DNA from: Pteria penguin
Taxonomy: Eukaryota > Mollusca > Bivalvia > Pterioida > Pteriidae
NCBI GenBank assembly: GCA_035048485.1
Contig: CM068592.1
Location: 29,944,001-30,008,000, forward strand
Length of the DNA stretch: 64,000 nt
Direction of reading: 5' to 3'
Below the pieces are notes generated by a model that was not told the DNA's origin, searched no databases, and saw nothing but the letters and a program-made list of their open reading frames with translations. The position numbers were made by a program, and so were the translations under genes. How positions within the stretch are numbered: position 1 is the first letter of the stretch; every line of letters begins with the position of its first letter. Positions 1-17,400 of this stretch are shown here, one piece after another.

Positions 1-399
1 TTTATCTAAAGTACAGATGGTATATGACACACTTGTCATTAATCACCTTAATGTCTTGACAACCATGAATTCATTACACACAATGATATATATTAGAAGA
101 TAATGCATTCATTTCCGACTCCAAAACATTAAAAAAAATGTTCAAATATCGTAATATTTAGCTGAAAACACATTTACACAACACATTTTTTACTTATTCA
201 AATTAGTTCCAATTTCTGTGGTTAGCGTATACGCTACATACCTTTGTAGCTGTACACACTTTGTTATTTGAATATAGAGTCTAAACTTTGTACTGGATTA
301 AGATAATACACAAAGTCGTGATTTAATCTTTTGAATTGTTAGTAAGTTTGATGTATAAAATTCGAGCAATTTTTTTTTTCATGTTAAACCCGAGCAAAA
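1..399. other. AT-rich intergenic DNA, nothing recognised
   Basis: No open frame, splice pattern, RNA gene or known repeat was seen before the SINE that starts near 400. Confidence 0.5.
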
Positions 400-680
400 G
401 ACGGTGTGGCCTAGTGGATAAGGTGCTCGTCTCCTGATCGAGAGATCGCGGGTTCGACTCCCGCCCTGGGCACACCGGTGTTCTGTCTTTCGGATGAGAC
501 AATATAACCCTAGGTCCCGTGTCACGGTAGGCGTGGCACTTAAAAAATCCTTCACTGCTTCGGGTGGGTCTGTTGCAAAGGTCTAAATTTGTATGCAATG
601 CATCAGCAGATGCTGTCACCATAAATGTGAAATAATCGTGGAGTGACATAAAACAATATTCAATCAATCAATCAATTTAA
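400..680 (+). mobile_element. tRNA-derived SINE, family 1, copy 1
   Basis: The head is tRNA-like: a box A-like segment (TGGCCTAGTGG) at about 406-416 and a box B-like segment (GGTTCGACTCC) at about 451-461. A conserved body follows (ttcggatgagac, then cttcgggtgggt) and the element ends in an (AATC)n tail at about 660-676. The same body recurs at 15406-15690, 53575-53958 and 61950-62215. SINEs of this type are transcribed by RNA polymerase III and moved by a partner LINE. It is not a functional tRNA gene, because the sequence continues into the SINE body. Confidence 0.85.
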
Positions 681-1661
681 CTTGACTAAAGTCACAATAA
701 ATAAAACATTAGCAATCAATCCTTTTTAAGGATTTTCTCTAGCGTCACTCAGTAATGCTGTTTTTCCTAATATACATGAAAACTTCATTTATGATGAGGA
801 ACCTTGATAAAATCTAAATCATTCATACTATTTAAGCAACATATTTTGTAAGTTACGTTTATATCATGTATATATCTCCCGGAATAAAGGTACATATCAG
901 ATTCCAGCAAGGTTGTACCTGTATACAGCAGCTGGTACACTGTACATGATTTCATCAACGACTTAGTTCGCTGCATTTACCATACATCAATATGACCAGT
1001 AAAGAACGCCATCCTTGCTACACCACACGCTAGTGCACGTCCTATTCCGGTGCCTTAATTTACGGAGACGATATGGAGGTAAAGTGGAGAGTACGTGATA
1101 TTTACAAAAATTCAGTATTTCAAATTGTTAATGAAGGTTGCTACCGATGTGTTTCATGGACATTTTATGATTCTACCATTAAGTTTCCATTTCGTTTAAT
1201 CATTTTCCATCTTAAAAGGTATATATGTTCTATATTTATTATTCTGACCTTTCACTGCCAGATTTATCAGTTTCGGTAAATAATTATTAATGGTTTTCTT
1301 TTGTTCCTCACTTGTTTACAGGATTTTTACTCTTCCTTAATTACTTTGATTATTGTTCACGAGGAGTGTCCAAACAAGACCCTATGTTTTAAAGTCTTGG
1401 ATGGTAATCTATTGTCGAGTTATATTAATTGTCATAACTGTGTGTTCTTCTGGTATAGACTGCATACTTTCTGTTTTAAGGCAGTGACGGCTTGCCAAGC
1501 AGTAGATGTCTACTTTTCCCGGACTCTTTTTCCCCCACCATTGATTGCATAGAGTTTAAGAATGTGCACCGTGATATGTCGATGTGAGCAACATCTCAAA
1601 ACTGACATTTTGATCATTCAAACCTACACCCAATGAGTCACTTCCTAATATAGTGTTATCA
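681..1661. other. Intergenic DNA, nothing recognised
   Basis: Only short open frames without family resemblance or splice context were found here. Confidence 0.45.
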
Positions 1662-1812
1662 GTGTAGGATCCAGGATTTCCGAAATGGGGGGGGGGGGGG
1701 GGGCACATGTATATTAGCCAAACTACTTAGCCAATTTTGGTACAAAATCTGGATTTTTACTAGTAAATATATGGTCAAAAAAGGGCCTGCCCCCTCTAAA
1801 TCCGCCACTGGT
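1662..1812 (+). repeat. Dispersed repeat with internal poly-G run, copy 1
   Basis: About 150 bp running from gatccaggatttccgaa through a G homopolymer to cctctaaatccgcca. A second copy in the same orientation lies at 63858-64000 and shares the middle segment (ttagccaaactact ... actagtaaatat). No coding potential. The ends read like short inverted termini (ggcggat / atccgcc). Confidence 0.75.
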
Positions 1813-2004
1813 TATGAATGCAAGAAGACATTTTCACAGTAAAAATTTAATAAGGCGCGTATGTAGGTTTGTGTGTGTATGTGCGAGCGTGTGCCTGAAA
1901 ATATAGAACCTCATATAAGTTATGTTTGACAAAGGGACCAAGAGTATACCTGAATGCAGATTATCTTTCTATATGTTTTATATTTGTGTTAAGAGCGATG
2001 GTTC

Positions 2005-7384
<5,380 letters not shown>

Positions 7385-7502
7385 AAAGTAAATTTCATAC
7401 AAAACCAATGAATACAAAAAAGCATTATCATTCATGATAATTTTTATATAGTGCCCTTTCAGAATGTCTCTTCATATAGGAACATCCCGTTTATTTTCAA
7501 CT

Positions 7503-7727
7503 CTAATCTTCCTTGTGAGTTTTGGCACTTTCCTGTTTATCGTTGCCTAAATCCATTCCAAACCCTTCTATCATACCATTGTGGAACATTCGGAAGTCCT
7601 CCGACGTGTTCTTTGTCACTGAATTGTTCTTTCTAGTAAAATGAGCGGGGCTGTCATTAGGAGTCGTGGTGACATAGTTGTCGGCACTGGAGGACAATTT
7701 GGGTTTTAACTGGCCTTTATACACATT
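7503..7727 (-). CDS. Novel membrane-protein gene, exon 8 (cytoplasmic tail and stop)
   Basis: Acceptor attatgtag|AATGTG, phase 0, 74 residues then TAG at 7503-7505. The tail is hydrophilic, rich in Ser, Thr, Asn and Lys. It has two tyrosines in polar context (YKGQ close to the membrane, then DNYVTT). YxxQ resembles a STAT3-type docking site, but that is only a motif resemblance. Confidence 0.65.
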   Translation of the reverse strand, partial: NVYKGQLKPKLSSSADNYVTTTPNDSPAHFTRKNNSVTKNTSEDFRMFHNGMIEGFGMDLGNDKQESAKTHKED

Positions 7728-8954
7728 CTACATAATGAAAAATGATAAGCAGTGCTTAAAAAAAATTATTCAGTGTATAAATTTAGAAATGGGATAAAAT
7801 CTATAAATCTTTGGTATTTACTTTTTAAAAAATCAAACAATGGAACTTTTGGAGATTAAATAACGTATATAGACAGTTATCAATGTATTTTATCTCAGAC
7901 ATGTAACTTGAAAAACTTGAATAAAATATCAAACCCCCTATACCTAGCCATTCCAAGGCAAAGATCAATGCAGAGGATTGCTTACAGACCTGTTATGGTT
8001 ATGTACACTGCAAGAAAAGGGCAAATAGGCAGACACAAAACACGTGACAGATAGGACAAAATATCCATTCCCTGAATCTCCAATCCCAAACCAGATTATA
8101 TTATAAATTGAAAGTCTGGATTATATACACTAATATAAATGACTATACCACTTCTGTCACATCAGTCTTACTGACCTTTTTCATAGATTTAATGTCCGGG
8201 TACAGTACAATAGGTTGTGATTCAGAATTCGGCTTTCCCCAACATTTACTGCAAAATATCCTACAAAGAACACTGAATATTACGAAATGTACAAGGCACT
8301 TCTTTAAAAATGTATATTGCATAATGTATGTCCATGTAATCCCATCTTCGATCATTAAGATTGACAGTGAAAAGCGCAGAAACAATGTAACAATATATTA
8401 TACAATATATTTCTATTCACAACTTGTTAACATTAGATATTGAATGAATATAAGTTATTTTGAAAAAAAAAGTTGATCAAATTGTACAGATGAATTTGAT
8501 GACATACTCCCAGCAGCTTGATTTCTTCTGGCTTTGTAGTAAATAATCCAAATCTCCCACTGCATGTGTGTTGGCCGTACGCAAGGTTTTCCGGTCATCT
8601 GCCCTTTTCTAAGACGTAGATTTTTATAGTTTTATTCTTGTAAGTGAAAACAAGCTGTGTTTGTGAAACACTAATGCCCCGGCTGCACCAAAGACCAAAA
8701 AAGTTATTTTTTAGCGTGAAAGTCATTGTCAAGTTCAATAGGTCATAGTGGTTTCATTATTTGAGTACGCATGTCAAATATGAGTCTCTATCCCTCACGG
8801 TTGAAAAGTAATAGCCAAGGTTAAAGTTGACAACAGACAAACAGACAGGGAAAAACCCCAATATGCCCCTGATCTATCGATCCGGGAGCATTAAAAAATG
8901 AACAGAAATGCAAATACAAAAACATAATGCAGAAGAAATCACTCACTCACTCAC

Positions 8955-8985
<31 letters not shown>

Positions 8986-11900
8986 CTAGATCACTCACTC
9001 AATCAATAACAACATCACTGCTGCGTAAATGTACTATTCTTTGCTACGTTTTTCTCCATATTCCACCATGGACATTGGCACGGCCATTGGTCAAAGGATT
9101 ATCTCACTGACCGTGAGTGATGTTTTGCCACTAGAATCCGTGCGTGCTGTATATGTCGTCTTTGCCGTATCTTCTGAATACGGCTGCATGACAATCACAC
9201 AAAAGCATAGACAGAGAAGCTAAAAGAGCCTCTGGAATACCGTTGGGATTTTGTTCCAATACTATTTGGATACATATGATAAATAAGTATATAATTTGTC
9301 CGTAGGAATAGGCTATCATTTGGCTGCAGGGATAAACTTTGATTTGGCTGTAGAGGTAGCTATAATTGCCAAAATTGGACTGCTGAGATAAGCTATAATT
9401 GGGCTGTAGATGTAGGAAATGTTTGAGCTCTAAGGGTAGGCTATAATTTGGCTATAGGGATAGGTGATGATTTCGCTGTAGGGATAGGCTATTAATGGGC
9501 TGTAGGAATTGGCAATCATTTGGCTGCAAGGGTAGGCTATAATTTGGCTTTAGAGATATGCTATTATTTAGCTGTAGGTGTAAGCTATAATTTAACTGTA
9601 GGGGTAGACGATAATTTTGCAGTAGGCTATAATTGGGCTGTACAGATAGACTATCATTTGGCTGTAGGGGTAGGCTATATATAGGTAGGCAATAATTTAG
9701 TTGTAGAAATAGCTATAATTTGGCCGTAAGTGCAGGCTATAATTTGGATGTAATGGGAAGGCTATAATTTGACTGTCGGATTAGACTGTAATTGGGTTGT
9801 AGGGGCAAGTTATAATCTAGCTGTAGGGTAGGTTATAATCTGGCTGTAGGGATAGGTTATAATCTGGCTGTAGGGGTAGGTTCTAATCTGGCTATAGGGG
9901 TAGTTTATAGTCTGGCTGTAGGGGTAGGCAATAATCTGGCTGTAGGGGTTAGTTATAATCTGGCTGTAGGTGTAGGTTATAATATAGCTGTAGGGGTAGG
10001 TAATAATCTGGCTGTAGCGGTAGGTTATAATCTGGTTGTAGGGGTAGGTAATATCTGGCTGTAGGGGTAGGTAATAATATGGCTGTAGGGCTAGGTCAAA
10101 ATCTCCCTGTAGGGTAGGTTATAATATGGTTGTAGGGGTAGGTTATAATCTGGCTGTAGGGGTAAGTTATAATCTGGCTGTAGGGGTAGGTTATAATTTG
10201 GCTGTAGGTGTAAGTTATAATCTGGCTGTAGGGGTAGGTTATAATCTGGCTGTAGGGGTAGGTAATAATATGGCTGTAGGGCTAGGTTATACTCTGGCTG
10301 TAGAGGTAGGTTATAATCTGACTGTAGGGGTAGTTTATGATGTGGCTGTAAGGGTGGGTTATCATCTGGCTGTAGGGGTAGGTTATAATCTGGGTGTAGG
10401 GGTTAGTTATAATCTGGCTGTAGGTGTAGGTTATAATATAGTGTGGGGGTAGGTTATAATCTGGCTGTAGAGGTAGGTTATAATTTGGTTGTAGGGGTAG
10501 GTATAATCTGGCTGTAGGGGTAGGTAATAATATGGCTGTAGGGATAGGTTATAATCTGATTGTAAGGTAGGTTATGATATGGTTGTAGAGGTAGGTTATA
10601 ATCCGGCTGTAGAGGTCGGTTATAATCTTCTTGTAGGGGTAGGTATAATCTGGCTGTAGGGGTAGGTAATAATATGGCTGTAGGGTAGGTTATGATATGG
10701 TTGTAGAGGTAGGTTATAATGTAGCTGTAGGGGTAGGTTAAAGTCTGGCTGTAGGGGTAGGTTATACTCTGGCTGTAGGGTACATGTGTAGGTTATAATC
10801 TAGCAGTAGGGGTAGGTTATAATCTGGCTGTAGGGGTAGGTTAAAGTCTGGCTGTAGGGGTAGGTAATAATCTGACTGTAGGGTACATGTGTAGGTTATA
10901 ATCTAGCAGTAGGGGTAGGTTATAATCTGGCTGTAGGGGTAGGTTATGATATGGCTGTAGGGGTAGGTTATAATCTGGTTGTAGGGGTAGGTTATAATCT
11001 GGCAGTAGGTATAGGTAATAATTTGGCTGAAGGGGTAGGTTATAATCTGGCTGTAGGGGTAGGTTATAATGAGACTGTAGGTGTAGGTTATAATCTGGCT
11101 GTAGGGATTAGTTATAATCTGGGTGTAGGGGTAGGATAGAATATGGCTGTGGGGATAGGTTATAATTTGGTTGTAGGTGGGTAGGTTATAATTTGGTTGT
11201 AGGTGTAGGTTATAATTTGGCTGTAGGTGGGTAGGTTATAATTTGGTTGTAGGTGAGTAGGTAATAATTTGGTTGTAGGGGTAAGTTATAATCTGGCTGT
11301 AGGGGTAGGTTATAATCTGGCTGTAGGGGTAAGTTATAATCTGGCTGTAGGTGTAAGTTATAATCTGGCTGTAGGGGTTAGTTATAATCTGGCTGTAGGG
11401 GTAGGATAGAATATGGCTGTGGGGATAGGTTATAATTTGGTTTTTAGGAGTAGGTTATGATCTGGCTATAGGGGTAGGTTATAATATGGCTGTAGGGGTA
11501 GGTTATAAACTGGCTGTAGGGGTAGGTTATAAACTGGCTGTAGGTGTAGGTTGTAAACTGGCTTTAGGGGTATGGTATAATCTGGCTGTAGTGGCAGTTA
11601 ACGATCTCGCTGTAGGGATAGGTTATAATTTGGCTGTATGTGTATGTTATTATCTGGCTGTAGAGGTTGGTTATAATCTAGTTGTAGGGTAGGTTATAAT
11701 CTGGCTATATTCTACCTGTAGGGGTAGGTTATAATTGGGCTGTAGGGGTAGGTTATAATCTGGCTGTACAGATAGGTTATAATTTGACTGTAGGGGTTTG
11801 CGAAACGTGTTCGAGATCATTCCTTAAAAAATCACTTCAGACACAAAAGAATCTTCTAACTTTGCCATCAATGCATAAAAACCATAATATTTGATAAATG

Positions 11901-13457
11901 TCGTACCTTTACACATAACAGACAGACGATAAAGACCGTGATCCCAAAGACAACACCTACGAATACGTAGAGAGGTTTCCGACGTTTCTGCAGCGTCCAA
12001 ATGATATCTTTCTTTTTTACCTGAAAGCAAGCTATCTGGCTGCAGAATAATCTTGATGTCATTGTTATTTATCTAATATTGATTATATTGAGATATATTT
12101 ATAGGGTTGTTTATTGTTAAAGTCCTCACCGGGATTATTTCTCTTTAACTGTAGCGGTACCCACATGGTTTATAACCACAGATGTGATCTATGCAGTCAA
12201 TATACGCGGAACAATAAAACGTCTATTACACATGCAGTGATATGGAACCTCGGAATTTTACTTAAGTTACATTCACCATTCCGCAAAACGCAATTTCTAT
12301 TGTGATTACACGTACGTCATCTGAGATCCGACAAAACTCAACAAATGGCTCAGGTGAGCTAAAAAGTGTGCGAGATGAGACACTAGGCGATCAGTCAATA
12401 AAGAATTCAATCGGACAAAATGACTTCAAATGAAAACATTTGTAAATGATATATTTATGCCAAATCTTTGCTACCTCTCACCTGCCCAATGTCCTTTATT
12501 CTCGTCCATCCATCTGAAATTGTAAATTAAATGTATGTTAAAATACCTGTAATTTAATTCTGAGAAATACATGTAACTGTAAAAAAAATCTATCGATGTA
12601 TCGCGGATTATATTTAGGTTGTGCCTCAGGGTTTTTTTTTCTATACATCGATAGACAGAATTTGTTTAGCCATTTCTTAAGTATTCAAGAAATCAGATAA
12701 TATATTGACGTGAACTATAAATACTCTTATGACGTCACGTCTTCACGCCATAGATGTCGTTAAAGTTACCTGACTGATGAGTGAATTTGGATCCCTGAAC
12801 GATGTTTTCAAAGTAACTGGGGTCTTTGAATGAATACGGTTTGACGATCTGACCTAAAATGTCACAGAACATACTTCTTGAATGTACACTAAATGACCTA
12901 TATAATATATATTTCCTGAATATTATTAAATGTGACACAAAATTTGATCATTTGAATGGCAGCGGCACCCGCTTCTTTCACTGTGTGATAGATTTTGACC
13001 CCTAACTATGCGACGAACCAAACCAAAGATGCAAAGTTTTGCATTAAATTATTTCTAATATCTAACGTGAGACGCGATATTTGGTTTTACTCGACTTTGG
13101 GCCCAATTCTCAATCCACAGGACCACGTCGTGTCCTTTTTTGTATTCCAGTATAAGTAGTCATTATATATCAAAAGAAAGTGGTGACCACATTTATTTTC
13201 TTACAGGTTTTAGAATAGTAAACTAAATCGAAATTTTCATTGACAAGTTATGCTAACGCACAATTTCTTACTTAAGTGAGAAAACAGATGTTCTCGACAC
13301 CAATAGTTGAGAGCACTGCGACTCTTTTCATCCATCCATCCACTCATCCATTCGTCACGATTCTTGCGTCTTGTTACTTTTTTCGAGTAATTTATATTCA
13401 TGATTTAAAGACATTTTCTTTCACTCAATCTTAGAGATCAAGTATGGCTTAAAGGGA

Positions 13458-13496
<39 letters not shown>

Positions 13497-14405
13497 AGAA
13501 TTCGGAATAGAAACATGCCCCACGTCGCACCTCCCTCTCCTCGTGGACTTGCAGGCATCACTGCTTCCTATATACACATGTAGGTATACACTTAACAATG
13601 CTTACCATTGATTGATACATTGGTTATTGGTTTCTTTTCTAGCTTGACAGATATCGAGACAGGTTTATCTCTCAGTAATCTGTTTAAGTCTGATTTCGTC
13701 TGGTTTTTCCACGTACTCTTCCGCAGACGATATAGTGCACTCATGATTTCGTTTTTAGAAGAAAGTTGTTTCATTCTCCCGGTAGATGGCACCCCAGTTG
13801 TTGCGTTCGTTGGAGGATCTGATTTGGTTCCCTTTTTGCTATTTATATCAGCACCTGTCATATTTAATGCATTCACCTTCCTTGCATTATTGACTTTGGA
13901 GAATAGAACAGGTGAGCTTGTCACATCAGTTTTAAGGTCACGGTCGCGATCTTTGTTTACGGCATACATGAATAATTTCATATTCTCGTTTAACGTTTTC
14001 ATGTATGTTTGACGAGTTTCTTTATCAGGCAGCGTAAGAATTTTCTGCCTCAATAATTTCCGTAAAGACAAGAACTGGTCCACCCAATTCGGATCTCGGA
14101 GGTTGAACACGTGACTTCCCATAGAAATGTAATGCCCGGAACCATTCCGATATATTTCATAATGCATGTGATCCTTCACTTTCAACGGTTTCTTTGTGTC
14201 TGAAAAGTATAGAACCAGTCGAAATCCAAAGTGTATATATTTGTCTTTCTTGAATTTTAATTTGAATTGAGTTTTTAAACGCAGACAAAACCTACAGGTT
14301 CTGTACACTCCGAAATAACCAGGGGATATAAAATGGTGGAGTTGCATGTATCCTTAATAAGAAATCTGAACATACGTCGGTGAAAATTTGTCAATATAAG
14401 TGCTA

Positions 14406-14441
<36 letters not shown>

Positions 14442-17400
14442 TTTATTTATTTTATTATTTTATTCTAGTTTCTGAGTGACATTTACATTTTATGACCTGA
14501 CTGACTTATATCCCAAGTAGCAATTAACATTTGTGTGAAGTCAGATAACCACATTGAAAATACACAATAATGTAAACCCTATTCTGGTATTTCAGTTCTA
14601 TTTTCTTATTTACCTTAACCTTCAAGAAATGATTTGAGTGACTTTTGTTAGAAACCCTATATCCCGTGTGATGGAAAAACCAGGACCATACTTCGCCCAC
14701 CTGAGCAACATTATAAAGTAAGATTATATTGCAATACGCAACAATTTTCTTTCTCCGGAAATGAAAACAGAAATACAGTTTGGTTTTTATTTTTATATCT
14801 TTCAGAGTACTTAACAAGATGAGTTAACTCATATAAGGGCATTCGTATTGTACAGTAATAAGAAAAAATTAAGACAATATAGCTTTTACTATCACAAACA
14901 ACCATGACCATAATGTAAAGTACTATGCGTTAATATCTTCCTTTGTCATATGAGGTTCATTATACATGCAAAATCGGAGAAAATACTTAAAATTAATCCA
15001 TTATAAACAACCTACGATGAGAAAATTAAAAACATTACTTTGAAAGGAACATGTCGAAAACTACGCCATACATGCGATTTCTGAAAGAAACTGAACATGC
15101 ACTGTAATACTTCTATTCACATTCACAAAGAACACTTTGATACATTTTCTTTCTATTAATATGTGTATCCCTGGATCGACCCCATTCCAGCGGAAAAACA
15201 AACACACATCATTGAATACTTATTTTAATTTAATTGCGTCAAAATCGCTTTCAAGGTCATGTTAAAAGCGAAAGGCGCTACAGAGAATATACTCGATATA
15301 CATATAAATGTTATATTTATAATGACGATAAAACTTTAACCATGCACGGTCATATTATTGAAGGGGCTCAACACCAACCAACCCCTCCCCCTCGAATACC
15401 CTTCCGATTGATTGATTGATTGATTGATTATTGTTTTAGGTCCCTCCACGATTATTTCACGTATATGGTGACGACATCTGCCTGATGCATTGCATACAAA
15501 TTTAGACCTTTGTGACGGACCTACCCGAAGCAGTGAGGGATTTTTTTACGTGCCACGCCTACCGTGTCAAAGGACCTCGGTTTTTACTGTCTCATCCGAA
15601 AGACAGAACACCGGTGTGCCCAGGGCGGGAGTCGAACCCGGGACCTCTCGATCACGAGCCGAGCACCTTATCCACTAGGCCACACCGGCTTAATACGCTT
15701 CCGTGCCTGATTAAAACCACAAAAACATAGAAATACCGAGCACAACACTTTGAACCTTAATTTTCATAGACTCAGACTATTTTTAAGATAAATGCGCAAT
15801 GGTGATCAGTTGGGACTGTACCTGGTATAGTTTTCAGTGAGTAAGATTTAAGTAACGGGTTGTTCTTGGTCGCCAAAATCACGTCTTTCATGAGGGAAGC
15901 CAATTTTTCCTTCTGCTGCCTCCTTTTATGCGAATCTTTTATTCCACGTATACTGGCTCTTTGTCGGGACAAAACTTTCCAAAAATCCTTGATCCATCCT
16001 TGGTTGGTGAAATTAAACAACTTCTGAGACACGAATAACGTTTTGTTGGCCTTGTATCTCTCCATGTCCCTAAATCTCTCTGCAACGTATATATTTGAAT
16101 TTATTACTAAATCGTTTTCTTCTTCTTCTTCATACATTACATTTACTGTTAGACAAACAGAAATAAATTTATCATCGAGGAATTACAAGCCTGAAGTTAA
16201 AAAAGAAAAATTCATTCATAATTCGTTGTAATGAATAAAATAACTAATCACCTCTCCTTGATTAATTATGTGTTAGATTGGAAGTAAAGACAAAACAAAA
16301 GAATCACATTTCGTTACTGTAACGTTTACACAGAGGATTGATCCTGTTGTTACATTAATTTTAACTGCCTAGTTATATTCATTGTTTCCATCAATATCAA
16401 CCTCATGATAACATAAAGCTTTTTTATACGCCCGTCATTAGACGGGACGTATTATGTTATGGCGCTGTCCGTCCGTCCTTCCGTCCGGGGTCATGTTTTC
16501 CGGACTTATTTTGCCGTCTTTCAAGATATTGAGTAGAAATTTGGTATATAGCTTTATTTCAAGCGGCGTCAGTACCAGTTCGAGTTTTGTTACGATTGAC
16601 CTACTTTTGACGGATTTATGGCCCTTGTACTTATAAATTTCAAGATTTTTTCAGAAATTCATTTAAAATCTATTTTTTTGTTAAAACATTATGAAATTTC
16701 TCATGAAACAAGTAAAATGTACCAAATATCACATATGTTACGGGTTTGAATATATTTTTCTTCATTTTTGAGAAATTTATAATTTAGGGGGGGGGGGGTT
16801 GACCATATGTCCTTGATAATGTTTTCCGGACTGTTTTTTTGGCCGTCCTCCAAGATATTGAATTGAAATTTAGTATGTAGCTTTATTTCAAGCGGCGTCA
16901 GTACCAGATCGAGTTTTGTTACTATTGACCTACTTTTGACGGATTTATGGCCCTTGGACTTATAAATTTCAAGATTTTCTCAGAAATTCATTAAAAATCT
17001 ATTTTTTGTCAAAACATTATGAAATTTATCAAGAAACAAGTAAAATGTACCAACTATCACATATATTACGGGTTTTAATATCTTTTTCTTCATTTTTGAG
17101 AACTTTATGATTTTAGGGGGGGATTGACCATACGTCCTAGGTAATGTTTTCCGGACTTTTTTTGCCGTCTTTCAAGATATTGAGTTGAAATTTGATATAT
17201 AGCTTTATTTTAAGCGGCGTCAGTACCAGTTCGAGTTTTGTTACTATTGACCTACTTTTGACGGATTTATGGCCTTTGGACTTATAAATTTCAAGATTTT
17301 CTCAGAAATTCATTAAAAATTTAATTTTTGTCAAAACATTATGAAATTTATCAAGAAACAAGTAAAATGTACCAACTATCACATATATTACGGGTTTTAA

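Noticed and set aside
400..473. tRNA gene
   Set aside because: The tRNA-like head continues into a conserved SINE body and tail, and the same unit is repeated elsewhere in the window.
323..667. 114-residue - strand frame near the left end
   Set aside because: It is the reverse translation of the family 1 SINE. The same type of frame appears over the SINE at 15.5 kb and 62 kb.
10126..11692. Frames of VGVGYNLA repeats as an elastin- or silk-like protein
   Set aside because: The 24-bp unit keeps the frame open by arithmetic. The array lies in an intron of the opposite-strand gene and is shifted repeatedly.
11824..12030. Alternative 68-residue - strand frame across exon 7
   Set aside because: Its phase does not match exon 6 or exon 8, it lacks the membrane span, and the chosen frame joins both neighbours cleanly.
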